Source of the DNA: Gamsiella multidivaricata
Lineage: Eukaryota; Mortierellomycota; Mortierellomycetes; Mortierellales; Mortierellaceae
Length of the DNA stretch: 64,000 bases
Reading direction: 5' to 3'
Assembly (NCBI RefSeq): GCF_025024155.1
Contig: NW_026251732.1
Coordinates: 248,001-312,000 of the forward strand
Position 1 is the stretch's first letter; the number at the start of each line of letters is the position of its first letter. Both the position numbers and the translations under genes were made by a program. Under the pieces are notes generated by a model that was not told where the DNA came from, searched no databases, and worked only from the letters and a program-made list of their open reading frames with translations. Of this stretch, positions 47,362-61,107 are shown in pieces.

Positions 47362-50300
47362 CTATAAAAAGTAATCGTCGTCTTCATAGAACCTATCCAT
47401 AAGCTCTGTCAGGACCTCCCCGGCCTCCAGGATCCTGAACCGCCGGTCCTTGATTTGCTGCACCGCCCAGTCTAGGTCTTGCGTCCCGTTCTTGGTACCA
47501 TGTTGCAGCCGCATTCGATGCTCTGTCAGTGCACTAGCAGAACCAGAACTCGTTGCTGTTGCTGTTGCTGCTGTTGTTCCAAACCTCCTCTGGGTCGCCA
47601 TGAGTCTCTGACCGGAGGAAGGAGCGCCATTGGGTTCAGACATACCTGCAAAGTGCAATAAAGATCCTGTGCTATCGTCCCAACTGCTCCCGCCCAACGA
47701 GAACCGAGAATGATGCCTCTGGAACGACAAGCGTTTGCTCGACTGGCTGCTCGTCTTTCGTTCCCTCAGAAGCGGACGCGAAGAAGACCCTATGAATGAT
47801 GAAGACGGCGATGAAGATAACGGCCGTGGAGGCGAGGTAGCGCTGGTCGATGATAGCGAGGGCGACATGATCGTCTTCTTGACAAGGTCTAGAGGTGAGG
47901 ACGCCAGCGCTGGAATCATGGACATGGATGCGGCAATTGCAGGAACCGTGATCGCACTACTCGTCGTTGCTGCTGGCATGACAAAAATCGCAGCATAATC
48001 CTTGTTTCTGGCCGGTAATTGGGCTAAAGATTCGATCAATGACACACTCGCATCCCTGCCAGTGCTCTTGGTATCAGGGGATGGCAACCCGGCTCCATCA
48101 GTGGTATTGTATCTTCCCTTACGCCATGCCAACACACCACCGCCTGGGCCGTTTCCTGGCTGGATCGAGATGTTCTTGTCTGCGAGTCTTACGACCACAT
48201 AGATGTAGATGATCCGGACCACCAACCTAAACTTCGTATCGAAACTGGACCGTGTGCCCATGCCAATGGAGCTAAGCATTCCTTTCGTGGAATCTCGATC
48301 CTGATACCAAACTTCCAGAGTTCTGCACACCTGTTTCAGCGAGCTCAAGAAACGGCTTTGCACAATGCTATAACACGTGGAATCAAAGTCAAGCAATAAA
48401 AAATGTCAGCAGAGAGTAACGAAGCGCTGCTCATAACTAGGCGTATACAGCAATACGTCGTTTGGCGACGGAGTGTACCTATGAACGGACTCCTTGGCCA
48501 CGAGGGTGAAGAACATTCTCAGCAGCAGCAGGCTCTGATACGCCTTCCACGGCTCAATCGCCATCAGATCCAACTTCGAAATCACCTCCGCCAGCTCCTG
48601 TCCCAGTCCTAGTATCTCATCAAAATCAAGACTCTGCTCACAGTCCTCAAGTCGCTGCAGAAACCGTCCGTAGATCGTCAAAATTGCACCCTGCTTTAAC
48701 GCCTGCTCCAAGAACTCGTCCTCGCTTAATTCCGGTGCCTGTATCTGAGCCTTGATCCTGCTCCACGATTGTCGACCTCCATTCTGCGGATCACCAGAGC
48801 TACTACTGTGCCGATGCATAGCTCGCGAGTGACCCATTATCTGAATTGGGGACACCATCTGCTGCACTGCGGTATCCTTCAGTCCAAAAATAGATCCAGA
48901 GGTGACAGAATGGCCTCCGGAAGCTGATCCATTGAAAGATGAACCCTGTTGTCCATCCCAGAGATCGAATTCGTGTTCGATAGCCTCCTCCAAAAGATTG
49001 ACCATAGCCGGAATCGAGTTGGCCCTTTGGCAAACGACTTTGACAATATCCAGCTGAATCACCCCTACATCTGAGATCATCTTCCGGAGCCCACACTGAA
49101 CTGTGTCGAATGACTGGACGTATGATGGTGGCGATGAGGTAGCAACAGAGGGTCCTCTCTCGGACTGGTTCAACACACTGATAAGACTTAAAAGTGGTCG
49201 GTAGATCGCAGGATGCTTTTCTTCGTAGCGACTGCCAGCAATGCGGTCAAGGACCTGTCCAAGGTGAGCAATTACCAGCGGAATTGAGTCCATCTTGTAG
49301 TTCACGTTCTGAGAATCCTCCGCCGAAGACGCCAAGCGGGCCTGAAGCAGGCGCAGGACATACTCGAAGTAGACCATAACCCTCTCCTGACTTAAGCGAG
49401 TGCCACTCTCAACGCCAGTATCGTCGTCCAATTCGTTCAGATCTGTGCTCTCCAGACCTACGGCGATTCGCATCCAATAGAGCAAGAAGCCCAAGGGACT
49501 GGATAGATCATCCCATGTTCCGGCACGGTCCCAGAGGTCCTTGAGTGATTCCACTTGAGATTTCAGCTCGTCCGTCGAGAGCAAAGACCAGTCACCGGCA
49601 TCAAAGATCGTTTTACAAAGCCGGTCCAAACACTGCTGTCTCATTTCCGCGTCGTTACCGGCAATCAGATCGATATCTTGCAAGATCATCAGACCGAGCT
49701 TCAAAAACGCCGCCTCAGTTTGATGCCACTCGATCGTACCCCTGTGCGCCCCGTCTTGCAGTCCCTGTGGCCGCAGATCAGAGTCCGCCTTTTCCATGAC
49801 CATCGTGGTCAGATAAGTCCAAAACTCGAGCATGACCTCCATATCCAGTTCAGCTGCCACCTCGATGATCCTCTCCACGCGCTCCTTGGATAACTCCAGG
49901 CCCTTCCACTCCAGTCGATGGAAATGCTGGTGGATCAACATGATCTGGTTGATGCAACCTTCGCCCTCGGAGCTTTCATACATCATGTCCAGCCAGTAAT
50001 CGAAAACCTCCGCCAGCATGGGGCTGGTATCGTGGTAATGGGACTGGAGAGCACCCATCATCTTGGATACAACACCTACAAACGTGAAGAGCAGGCGGCT
50101 GGCGCCGCTCTGCTGCCGCTGGAACCGTTTCTCATCCACGGAATGTTTCGTCAGACATGCGATCCAAGGCTGGAAGACCATCACAGTATCATGCCACATC
50201 CTGCAATGCCTCGGGTCCAGATGCTCTACTCCTGACCGCTGTACCCCGCCAGAATAGGGTCGATCCTCTTGAGCGTAGTGCACAGTCGAGTATCCAATGC

Positions 50301-53300
50301 ACTCCAGAGACGGTTGCATCCACTTGGTTAGATAACGTTCATCACAGAGCACGACTGTCAATAGGGAAGCAATCGACACGGCATATCCACTGTACCGATC
50401 CAGCAAATTACTCCTAGCCATTGTCTCCTGGCACCCGTTAAAGTAATCCGCCAAGAATTGGACCAAGCGATTGAAGTCGTAATCTTGCAGCCCGATATTC
50501 GTATATGCCTTGCTTCCCTTAATCAATGACCCGGTATCGTCTACAACGTCTGCCTCGTCAAGGAGGGCAGGAAGCAATCTCGGCTCAACACCCATGATCC
50601 GGATAAAGTCCTCCAGCACCTCTGGCTCGAGACACATGGTGCCACAGGTGTCGAATAGAATCCTCAGATAGTCGATATAATCCCGCTGCAAAAAGTTGAG
50701 AAACAACGTTCCTGCTAGCTCACGATGTGATTTGATGATGGCCAGCCGGTCGCGTGTACTGAGCTCCGTCGCCTCCTGAATCTGGTTGTCCTGCTTCTGG
50801 AGTCGCTGTTGAGCTACCATTGCCGTAAATGCAGCCTCATAAAACGCTAGTCGATCCATGATAGATGGTCCGTCGTGTTTATCCTTTTTCCCGGGAGCAG
50901 AATGTTTACAGACCCAGGCTTGAACATCAAACTGTCTTAAGAGTAGATCCTTCGATGCCAGCCCATATTCCTTGCATGTCGCTATACGCTGATAGAGCTT
51001 CACAAAATCAGATGAAACGGCAGCTGGATAGAAGGTCTTGTAGAGCACCGCAATGGTGAAATCATCCATCCCCATCAAATTCAGAATCGGCTCTGTCTGG
51101 GCTGGGTCCTTTGCTACGAGCTCCATTCCCAATGAATCTACGACTGAAGCAAGTACCATATGCGCTGGCGGGTATGTACGTGCGTCGTCTAAAAGGCTCC
51201 TGCAAAGGTAATAAAATGATTGAACTAGCAGGTCATAGAGCCCACTGTCGTCAGGACGTGAGTTCAGATGCTGCAACAAGACATCGGTCGTCTTGAAGAT
51301 TTCTAACGCAGCCAGGCAAAGTCCGTGCTCGACGCTCCCCAGTCGAAGTGCTCGGGCTCGTTCACGATTCTCGACAATGGATCGCTTGATTTTATCGTTA
51401 AGCACGATCTCCTCGTACTTGAGCTCGATCACCGCGGGACGTTGACAGCGCGTGTTCGGGGTTGTGTCGCAGGCAATCTCCAGGTTGGTTGTCTTGATCT
51501 CGTTGTGATAAAGCGCGCTGAGCTCCAACAAGTATGATGCGTCCAGGCTCTCATAAGTCTTGATGGAAGTATGAGACGCCTTGCAATATTCCCGAATGGC
51601 CTGGGTTGTTTGATTGAAAAGGCCCTGCGGACTCGATGTACTACCGACAGTGGCAGGCTGGACGAGCATCCGTGGTATATAAAAGTCGGGTCCTGGCTTC
51701 GACTGCTGAATAAGGCAGTTGCTGATCTTTTGTTCCTGCCACGCCTGGCTGTGCTTCCGCATGGCGCGTGCTTGGTCGTAACTCGCGGTCCTTGGACGTG
51801 GCGATCCACTAAGAATCTGCGACGACGGTCGTTGATGAGGAGATGACGACGGCGGTGTACCTGAACCCGAGACTGGCTGTGAAGGGGCCTTCCTTTCGAT
51901 GAGAAGATCCTTCCAAAGATCCGCATTGCACTCAAGTGGATCAGGCAGTCGACAAGTCATAAGACGACTCGCTATCAGATCCTTACGAATCCTCTTGAGA
52001 TCAATTTCTGCAGTCAGTAGGAGCGGCTCGCTGATCCATCCATGAAGGGCGATATAAAACTCGTGCAGCGCCGTGAGGGACGATGCTTTATTCGTGTCCA
52101 GTTCCTGAATCGCCTTCCGTGCCTCCTGCCCAAAGTAGGCGTACGTATTTTGCAATTTGTCCCGAAGCTGCTCCACAATATCCGGGCTCGTTTCCAGGAA
52201 CTTGTAGCCATAAAAGAGATCCCGCTGCTCGACATGCCCAAAATAAAGATAGAAAAACATCTGCCAGAACAGGGGCAGCAGATATGTGTCGTAGGGAAGA
52301 ATAAGCAGGTGCTGCGCCCAGCGCCAGATCGAAAAATTGTGTAAAGTCTTCCGAGAAGTGATCCCTAGCGTCTTCATTACCGACTTAATGTTGCCATGCG
52401 CCTTGAGCTCTCCCAGGTGCTGTTTATAATAGTTTCCGATTTTTATCCTCATATCTTTCTCCAGGGTGGTCTCGATCGACAGGACATAGTATGCGAACCA
52501 TATCGAGGTCGACTCCACCATCGCCTGCTGGGTAAGCAGATTCATCGCGAACGACCTAACGGACCATGTACCCATCAGCAGACTAGGGTCGTTCGATCCC
52601 TGTGGAACAGGTAACGTCTTCAACAGGCGCTCTGGCAGCATGTCCATGACACGATCCAATCCTGGCTGAGCGAGTCCCATCAGCTCAGCAGACATGCCCG
52701 GCGCTCTCCGGAAGTCGATCGAGAGCAAGATCTGTTGTTCCATAAGCGCGTCCTTAATAAGCGCATCCAGCCCCAGCTCGAAGCACCGAAGACAGACAAC
52801 GTCCAGAAACTGAACATACTCCTGGTGGACCATCCAATCTTTTTGAGAGAATACCGCGGACATCCAGAATTTTAGGACTTTTGAAGGATCGTCAGATCGG
52901 GCTCGGCTGTTCTCGATATGGAAGTTAAGAAGGCACCATACTCCCACAAGCTCCTTGGGAACCATTGCCGGAAACAAACCCCGTGATTCAACGAGATGAG
53001 CTCCAGCCGCAGCAAGAAATGGGTCATGTTTCCAAGTTGCCAGCTCATGCAATACCTGACCGAGCCGCCTGGCATGTGCGTCCATGTCGGTTCCTGAGGC
53101 AATAACCAAAGGAATCAGCTTTCCTGCCAGCTCCAGAAACACAGATCCCGCTCCTGTCTGCAAAATCGCAATCAGAGTCGTCCAACCCTCCTGAAGAAAT
53201 TGCTCTGCATCTCGACTGGCCGGTGTCAGCAGCAGGTGGATTGTGTTGATTAAGGTAAGCTGGCCTTGACTGAAGAGTGGGTATTTTGCCAACCCTGAGT

Positions 53301-56300
53301 CCTGTACGTGCAGTCGAGAAGCCTCCACCAAAGACAGAACTGGCACTTCTGTCAAATCCAGTTTCCCAAGCATGCCCCAGCACCATTCCATGAAAGTCTT
53401 CATTGAGATCTGTTCTGCAGAACGGTGGATTCCCGAATGAGCCGCGAGGTTTGTGATCGCATGAGGGAGACTCGAAGCAAACGACGAGACAAATTTGTTG
53501 TCGGATGATTTGGTCCGCGAAAGGCTGTTTGTGAAATCTTCTTTAACATCCTTGCTGCTTTCCGTGAACTCTGCCTCGCTATTGTGGAAACTGCTCAGGT
53601 TCTGAATGCATATATCCGCCATTGCAAGAGCCAGATCCTTTCTGAATACAGGCGATATTCTCGCTCGATCATCCTCGTCGGACGTAGTGTCGTCCTCTAC
53701 TATCCGCAGAACAGAATAAAATCAAATCTTAGTAGATGTGAAGTAGCTGTCAGGGCTTTAGCTTACGTCGTATTACAACGTCGCCTGCTTCATACCTGAG
53801 GTCCAGCGTAGCGAGCAAAAAACATAGCGGGCGAACATGGATTGTTGGCTGCTCAGCGGAGATGTAAGGAACAACCGCTTGAGTGCTAAAAAATCGCCGT
53901 CGCTTAACTTCCATTCATCGAGTAGCAAGCCGCGAAATAGGTATTGGGCCGTATCTCTCATCTCTGAAAAATTCGCCTCCACGAAGCAGAGGATTGAGGA
54001 AATGATTGCGGGACGGGAATCGCACACAGAGCTCAGAATCTCACGAGCCGGCTTCATGAGCTCCCTGCGGATATCATGGTCCAAGTAAGCGACGTCAAGC
54101 AGAAGAAAAGACACAATTACAGCAATCTTGTGCTCCAAGGACGTATGATCCAGATAATGAGAGCTGGCTTCGTGCTGAAATCTGGATGTCGCCATGTTGG
54201 CCAGGGCTGTCAGCATGAATACTGCCTCTCCTGGATTGCCACCGAGTGTATGTCGCAGCTTGTTCGCCTTTTGCGTAACTGAAACCAATGTTGTAGGGTC
54301 CCCAACCCACTGCTGAACATTGTCCAGGGCAATCTCTTCCAGCACCAGCAAAACAGTCGGACTGGACATGAACTTGAAAGGGAGCGAGGGTATAAATGTC
54401 CAAAAACCATGACCAGGCAATGCAAGCAGCGCTCTCGTAACGTCCACTAATATATGATCAACTCCGATCTGGGGTGTCATTGTTAAGTTCCTATATTAGG
54501 GCGCAATTGCAAACGAAAAAAAGTTAGGCGTGAAAGTCATGTAACACAGGATGGTCCAATTGGTAAGGAGCGTACCTGTCCAAAGATATTTGCATGTTTG
54601 CCTTGGTGGCGGGCTGCATCGGTCCAAGAACCAATAGGTGATCGCCTAGGATTTGCGATAGCTGGCACAGGAGCTGGGAGATCCGCTTCGAAACAACAGC
54701 GAACTTTGTCAGACGCTGCAAGCCATGCAGGACAATATCAAACAAGCGTCGAGTCGTAGTAAGGAGCCGTATCGCAGCGCGCTCAGAAAGCTCCTTTTGA
54801 AAAATCGAACCATCATTGTTATGCATGTCCTTGTGCTCTACCAATAACCGGTTGAGGAACAGCGTGATGCCTAATTGATCCAGAATGCCTAGATAATCCT
54901 CCTCCTCCAGCTCCGGGCTAAGCACGAGTGCCGTGTCCAAGAGGAAATCCGTCGACCTCGCTGAGGATTGTTTGTTTATTGAGGTGCTGCGCAGTACGAG
55001 CTCCAGCGCTGTGATGTAGTAATCCTGGAACATGCTCGTCCAAACTGCCGGCACACTGCATTGAATAAAGCTAGTCGCCCAGCTTGACACTTGGCGCGTA
55101 CGCAGCACTTGTATGGTAAGGTATTCGTAATCCAAGAAACTGCCGTACTGCAATATAACCGCCGCCAGAAGAGATATCCAGTCCTGAATAGATCGTACAA
55201 GTAAATTCACTCTTGTTCCTCCAGAGTCACTGCCAACGTTGTCCAGTGGCGAATTAGGGCCATTTATGTCAGTGTTCAACCCGTCAAGCTCGGCTTCGAA
55301 ATCTGGTTGTCGCCGAACAGCCCGTTCAAATTGGAAGAGAATGTCGAGATAGCTCTTGACGCGCTCCAGGTTCTGCTCGTTCGAATGACTCTCTGCCCGC
55401 GGTGTCCTGCCAACATTCTGCTTTGCCGCAATGCTATTATCTTCTTTCCACGAAATATTACTCAAAAATGTTGCGATATGGTCTTGAATCCAGAGACGGC
55501 AGGTTGTCTCTTCGAACTGCATCTGAGTCAAGATCTTTGTTCTCTGCTTGACATGTCGACTCAGCATTTTCTTGAGTTTGACTGCAACATCTGGTTCGTA
55601 ATGTCCATATCGGTAGCTGTAGTTGTGAGAAATGGTCGCCCCATCGCCGCAATTGGCCTTTGCCACCCCGGACTTTGTCTGCACGGTCCATAGTTTGCTC
55701 GCGTAACCCTTGGCCTTTTGCTGTAGTGTGAAAATCGCCAGCCTGGTTTGCTGAGCGGCTTCGTGTGCAGCCTCATAGGATTTCATGCGTTCAGAGAACG
55801 CATCAGTCTCTCCGTCCTTGGCACGGATGCTCGCATACTCTGCAAGTCTTCGAGAGAAGGTCTTCAGGTAATTATTAGTGTAAAGCTCCCGAAGACGGCT
55901 TGAAGATTGCTCTGCCTCGACACGAAGACCGTTAAGATTGAGATCAAGATCAAGTCGAGGTTGATGGAGCTGATGACCCTGTACCCGCTCAAGGACTCGG
56001 TACGGCTGCAATGCCTCATGAGGGTATGACTGATGCTGGGCCTGATACGGAGGCGAGCCAAAACGTGGTGGTCCTGAGGGCTCTAAGGGATAGAGTCGCT
56101 CAGTTTGAAGATCTGCCGCAATGGGGTTATGAGACGGAGCATACCATGGCTCCTGAACCGATAGGGGAGTGAATGCCGGTCTTGGGGGTGCTGAGGGAGA
56201 ATAGGCGATATTTGGATAGAGCGCAGAGGATGACGGTGACGCAGAATGCGATACAAAAGTCTCAGGTGGCGCGGAGGATGGTGCTGAAGGCGGTGCTGAA

Positions 56301-56392
56301 GGTGGTGCGGATGGTTCGTATGTATAAGATCTCGAGGAAGCTGGTGGCACTGAGGCGAGCGAGTAAAGGCTTGGCGTTTCTGGGCTGTCCAT
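47362..56392 (-). CDS. Very large helical protein, tentatively EPG5-like autophagy tether
   Basis: Exons in transcript order: 56392-54576, 54490-53796, 53699-48479, 48367-47362; 2912 aa, all phases consistent. The third exon's donor (AG|GTACAC) and the acceptor TTATAG were chosen because they restore the frame into IVQSRFLSSLKQV. The N-terminus (1-190) is a Pro/Ser/Tyr-rich disordered lead with SAPPSAPPSAPSSAPP repeats. The rest is mostly alpha-helical without a simple repeat. The region KLWTVQTKSGVAKANCGDG with a following HNYSY, and the W-x-D-T-V-M-V-F-Q-P-W-I stretch, remind me of EPG5, the Rab7 effector that tethers autophagosomes to lysosomes (about 2600 aa in animals). The C-terminal 330 residues include a Ser-rich linker and an acidic end, YEDDDYFL. 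The identification is tentative; a helical scaffold of another kind is possible. Confidence 0.6.
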
Positions 56393-56879
56393 GCTATGAT
56401 ATTCATGGGATTTGGGATGCGGAATGAAGTGTTAGTTACTATGCCAATTCCAATGGATTCCAGGTATTGAATAATTACTTACTGGCTGTGCTTGGCTGCC
56501 AAAGACCGTTTTACAGTGGAAGGCGATGAGAAGAAGAAAAGGTCGATGAAGGGGATTGCAGAAGACGGTGCGAGGTGGGAAGAAAATTGAACTCAAAGGT
56601 CGAAGTCGAAGTCGACGAGGAGCATTGTCCCGTGGACATCCATGCAAATAGAGAGGTCTATACACCAAGCCCAAATGGAGGGGAGGGATGGATGTGTAAC
56701 AGGGTCATAGGTCATAAGAGGACAAACAGTTGCTTCCTACAACTTCAGCATCCTGTCCCTACTTCCTCACTCATTCCTTCCTCTTGTCATCATATTCCCG
56801 TCAGTGTCAGTCTGTCGCCCGTCCGCAAGGAAACCAAAGAAACAAACACCAGGACCGAGAGTATTAGAACAACAACACC
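56393..56879. other. Divergent promoter region
   Basis: 487 bp between the divergent EPG5-like and VPS68/TMEM50 genes. No specific site recognised. Confidence 0.5.
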
Positions 56880-57830
56880 ATGGCACGATGGGATCTGGAC
56901 AATGGACGGGCACGCATTTGCTTGATTCCTATGCCAAGAATCCCTCATCTTAGGGCCAAGGCACGCGACGCAGCCGTCTATCTCGCAGGAGCATTGGTAC
57001 TGTGATACAAATGTAGTAGAGCCCAAGGAAGAAGCTCAAACAATGGACAGTACACCGTAGAACAATCTTGAGCCATGATCACTGATATCTCTCTTGCATG
57101 CACTTTCTTTTCCGCTACTAGTTTGCTCTTGGATGGTGGTTCTTCATCGATGCTGCTGCACTGTCTAAGAACTTTGAAGGTGACGAAAAGTCTGTCTCTG
57201 TCGAGTTTGTTGACTGGGTGCCTGGTATTTGCAGCACTCTTGGCATGATCATGTAAATCAATAGTCGTTGCTTGAATCTGGTCAGGACTGTAACAACATA
57301 GTAGCTCCCATTAATCAACTTATTGTTGACGTGTTGTTCATCGATTGCTTTGCTTGCAGTATCAATTGCGTGGACAAGGCATCTCTTCGAGGCGACTCGT
57401 TCGCGTTCTCCAGTGATGGGGGCACCAGTGTCGCCTGGATAGCAAGAGCGTTTTTATTCATTGGGTTCGCCTTTATGGCCGGAGGTCTTGCCGGCTCGAT
57501 CGTACGTCCACTATCCAAACATACGCTCTTGAACTATCGCGTTTGTCTTTGCCAACTCCATCTGACACGTCTTTTTACGTCTGTTTACTAGAGCGTGATG
57601 TGCATAAAGTACTTGATTCCTGATTACGGGGAGCCCTTTGCATTCTGGGGGATCTGCAACGTGGTCCAAAATGCGCTTATCATGATCAGGTACAAGAGCT
57701 CCTTGTGGGATGTCATATGCGTACAGCTAAGCACATTTTCTCATCCTTCCTTTTTCTTAATGATAGCGCCGCGATGCTGTGGGTAGCAGAGAACACTGAG
57801 TCCGAGTACGAATACAATTTTGCGATCTAG
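56880..57830 (+). CDS. VPS68: VPS68/TMEM50 (UPF0220) family membrane protein
   Basis: Exons 56880-56996, 57122-57252, 57360-57501, 57592-57689, 57767-57830; 183 aa. Four hydrophobic segments are visible (about 34-50, 66-88, 113-135, 148-166). Family signatures are G-W-W-F-F-I-D-A-A near the first helix, then INCVDKASLRGDSFAF, which parallels the INAVSNGQVRGDSY motif of TMEM50, and an R-A-F-L-F-I-G-F helix. Yeast Vps68 works with ESCRT-III at endosomes and in vacuolar sorting. It therefore sits beside an EPG5-like gene of related (endolysosomal) theme, though divergent neighbours need not be co-functional. Start context ACCATGG is optimal. Confidence 0.9.
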
Positions 57831-58436
57831 AAGAAGTCTAGTGAGCACAACGTGTGCAAGCCTAGTGACAAAGAACCATAAAAACCACCGTTCATAACGT
57901 TCGATCGACTTCTCCTATTTGGAAGCGCTCAATGACAAGAGCCGCCGATATCCCTCATTTTGATGGCAAGTGCGATCAAACAGCAGAAAAAGGGAAAAAA
58001 AAAATCAATAAGCCAAGGCAGGCTTCATGCGGATGATGATGATACGGGCCAATAAGTCCAAGACCATTCGGTGCTGCGCTGTCCACACATGCGCCGAAAT
58101 CGGATTTTTTTTTCACTTGCTCATGCAGGCTGTGCCAAGGTCGTCAAAAGAAGTAATTAAAGCAACATGCTTTTTAGATATAAATACTAGAAGCATTTCC
58201 CGCAGAGAAAAAAAGAAGCAGCCCTCTATTCCGCTTCAGCCTCTCTTACCGTACTTTCACAACCCTTCTTTTCACGTCGTTCTGAACCACGGAACACACA
58301 TAGACGGCTATATCCATCACTCACTTCATAGCCTATATATCACGTTCCGTAGAACCACGCGAACCTCACTATCATTCCTCAACACGCAGCGCAGACCACA
58401 CGCAACCATCAACTATATACCATTGTGACCAAAATA
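57831..58436. other. Intergenic region upstream of the small Cys-motif ORF
   Basis: Contains TATATA-like sequence at about 58325 and 58420, and an AT-rich leader. No gene supported. Confidence 0.4.
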
Positions 58437-58777
58437 ATGTCCGCACCTCTTCACGTCGTCTTTGAAAAGCGCCTCTCCATGAAGCCCACGCTGCCCTCGC
58501 CGTCGATAATACCGCAGTCGATTCTGATCAAAGAAACCACAATTCCATTTCACACAAGCTCAGATGCAGATCTTTACGTCCGACGCGGTAGTAACAGTAG
58601 TACAGCATCGTCTCGCTCCCTCACGCACGACTGCTACACGTGCGGTCTGCATGGGGGCAAGTGCGAACCAAGGCCCACTGACACGTCCAGGAGTACCTCC
58701 CAGTCGTCTTCTCCAGACTCTTTCACACTCGATGCCTCATTCAGACATCGCCGGGTGCAGTGGGTAGACCGAGTGTA

Positions 58778-58778
<1 letters not shown>
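58437..58778 (+). CDS. Small protein with CxxCxLHGGKxC motif, unknown
   Basis: 113 codons from ATG 58437 (AATAATGTC) to TAG. The frame has basic and Ser-rich composition, a P-S-I-I-P-Q-S-I-L-I-K segment and a compact Cys motif, DCYTCGLHGGKCEP (about residues 66-79). It ends in FRHRRVQWVDRV. The CxxCxLHGGK core is shared with the ORF at 1072-1699 of this window, which argues for a real family. It could bind a metal through the three cysteines and His (inference). No signal peptide. Immediately followed by a TAA repeat. Confidence 0.45.

Positions 58779-58807
<29 letters not shown>
58779..58807. repeat. (TAA)n microsatellite
   Basis: About nine TAA units directly after the stop codon of the small ORF. 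Confidence 0.9.
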
Positions 58808-58812
<5 letters not shown>

Positions 58813-59145
58813 GGGTGCCGCGAGTAGAAGTACCGTTATCAGATCCAGAAATCGTTATATCCAGATTAATCTACGTCAGAGGTAATCATATCGTGAAATA
58901 AGGGCCGGACCCAGGATTTCCGAGGGCCAGCACGCCCAAACGCCAGCTGGAGACAGATCGCGCCTATCCTCTCCCCTCTTCCGTCTCTCTGTCGTTCCCA
59001 TTCCTCCACTCCGTTATTCCTTTTATTCGTCTTCATTCGAATCTTTTTTCTCGTCAAGGAGTCAGGAATAGAAAAAAAAAAAAACAGAGACAGGACAAGA
59101 CATTTATTCATCGGCAATTTAAATCCGACATATTCACAGATCACA
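58808..59145. other. Upstream region of cytochrome c1
   Basis: 338 bp with a pyrimidine-rich block (58970-59040) and a short A run (about 59070). No gene supported. Confidence 0.45.
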
Positions 59146-60955
59146 ATGTTCCGCCTCTCCGCCCAGTCCACCCGCCAGGCTGTCCAGCGCCTCGCTGTTC
59201 AGGTACAAATATCCTCCCGCCTAAATTATTGTTATGTTCAAGAACGAATGGCAGCATTTCCGACAGTATCCCCTCATTAACGACCTAATTGCGGGATCAG
59301 CATGCAGCTTGTGGACGCTTTCAAAATGCCGGAAAAGCTCGAAATGCAGATCACTTTTCCTAAGCCAATGTTTGCTACTCAAGGATGTCCTTCGCTTCAA
59401 TTCAACCTAACTAATCTGATTGTATTCATCAAATCAGATCCGTTACCAGTCCACCAGCTCCTCTGCTGCCGCTTCTAGCAAGGTATAATATCATCGCATG
59501 CTAAAGGATATCCGGATCGCCCTTTTTATACTTTCCTGCCTAACATGTCTTTCAATTGACATTCGACGTGTTGAAATAGAGCGCCATGCACATGTCAATG
59601 GCCGCTGCTGGTGTCGCCACTGTTGGCGCTCTTGCCTATCTATCGATGGAATCTGTTGATGCCAACATGGCTGCCGATGGTCTTCACCCCCCAGCCTACC
59701 CCTGGGAGCACAAAAAGAACCTTGTTACCTTTGATCACGCTGCGTAAGGGTCTTTAAAAGCAGATCATTTCACACTCAATTGACGAGGAAGACAACAGGA
59801 TCGTGACATGGATTAATTGACGGCAATTGATAACTGACAGGAGATGGCAGGATGTAAGGATACAGGACAAGGAATTACGACCAGTTCATTGAGCGCGGAG
59901 CCAATCTGGAAGGAGTTTCCTATTCAGCTCGACGCGAGTGACGCGAGCAATTTTGGCTGCAGCAACACGACTATGGTGCACATCTTGGCAACGCACAGTC
60001 TTTACTTCAAGACATTTATTTCAGGACAATCATCTTCTCATCACCAACACTGACATCCTATATCCTTCACTTATCTGTTCAATTGATCCGGAACAGTATC
60101 CGCCGTGGTTATCAGGTTTACAAGGAAGTCTGCGCTGCCTGCCACTCACTCGACCGCATTGCCTGGCGCAACTTGATCGGTGTCTCCCACACCGAGGCCG
60201 AGGTCAAGGCCATGGCTGAAGAGTTCGAGTACACGGATGGACCCAACGACGTTGGAGACATGTTCCAACGCCCTGGAAAGCCTTCGGATTACATGCCGCG
60301 CCCCTATGCCAACGAGGAGCAGGCGCGTGCTGGTAACGCCGGTGCCTACCCCCCAGATCTATCGTTGATGATCAAGGCTCGCCATGGTGGTGCCGTAAGC
60401 TGATCTCCTTTTTGCAGTTCCTTCATGATGGATGAATACTACGCCGTGAACATGGATCCTTACCAGAACCGCAAATGTATGCATTTTCTTTCGCCATAGG
60501 ACTACGTCTTCTCTCTCTTGACCGGTTACCAGGATCCCCCAGCTGGTGTTGAGATTCGTGAGGGACTTAACTTCAACCCTTACTTCCCTGGCGGTGCTAT
60601 TGGTATGGCTCGTGTCTTGTACGATGGTTTGGTTGAGTATGAGGATGGTACTCCTGCTACGACCTCGCAGATGGCCAAGGATGTCACTATCTTCCTTAGC
60701 TGGGCTGCTGAGCCCGAGATGGATGAGCGCAAGATGATGGGTATGAAGGCCCTGACTATTCTGGCGCTCTTGACTGGCCTCTCGATTTACCTTAAAAGGC
60801 ACAAATGGGCAGGCCTCAAGACCCGCAAGATCCTGTACAAGTAAGTAGTATGCTGGTACGCCTTTTCGCCTTCATGATGGATGGTTGTGTCGATCTAACG
60901 CGTTGCTTCTGTTTCTTCTACGCGTGCTAGCCCCCCTGCACCAAAGAAGCACTGA
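59146..60955 (+). CDS. CYT1: Cytochrome c1, complex III
   Basis: Exons 59146-59202, 59438-59482, 59580-59743, 60097-60394, 60500-60840, 60931-60955; 309 aa. The bipartite mitochondrial presequence is spread over three small exons ([19 protein letters not shown]..., then a hydrophobic [15 protein letters not shown] sorting segment). The mature part has the covalent heme site VCAACH after RRGYQVYKE, the [22 protein letters not shown] stretch, the axial-Met region (about 240-250, [13 protein letters not shown]), then a C-terminal membrane anchor ([17 protein letters not shown]) and KR-rich tail. It passes electrons from the Rieske protein to cytochrome c in the inner membrane. The long third intron (353 bp) holds nothing recognisable. 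Confidence 0.96.
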
Positions 60956-61067
60956 GAAAGGAAAAGCATAGACACAAAAAATAAAATATCGTATAACATA
61001 TTCAGCTTTATACATTTAGCTACTCTTGCTGAAGGTAGGTTTTAGCCTGAAGTATTCATTCCAATTG

Positions 61068-61107
<40 letters not shown>

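Noticed and set aside
47479..47998. Plus frames opposite the last exon of the EPG5-like gene
   Set aside because: Shadows of Ser-rich minus-strand coding sequence.
58866..59171. 101-codon minus frame upstream of CYT1
   Set aside because: It crosses the CYT1 start and promoter, has a Lys/Phe run from a homopolymer and no domain.
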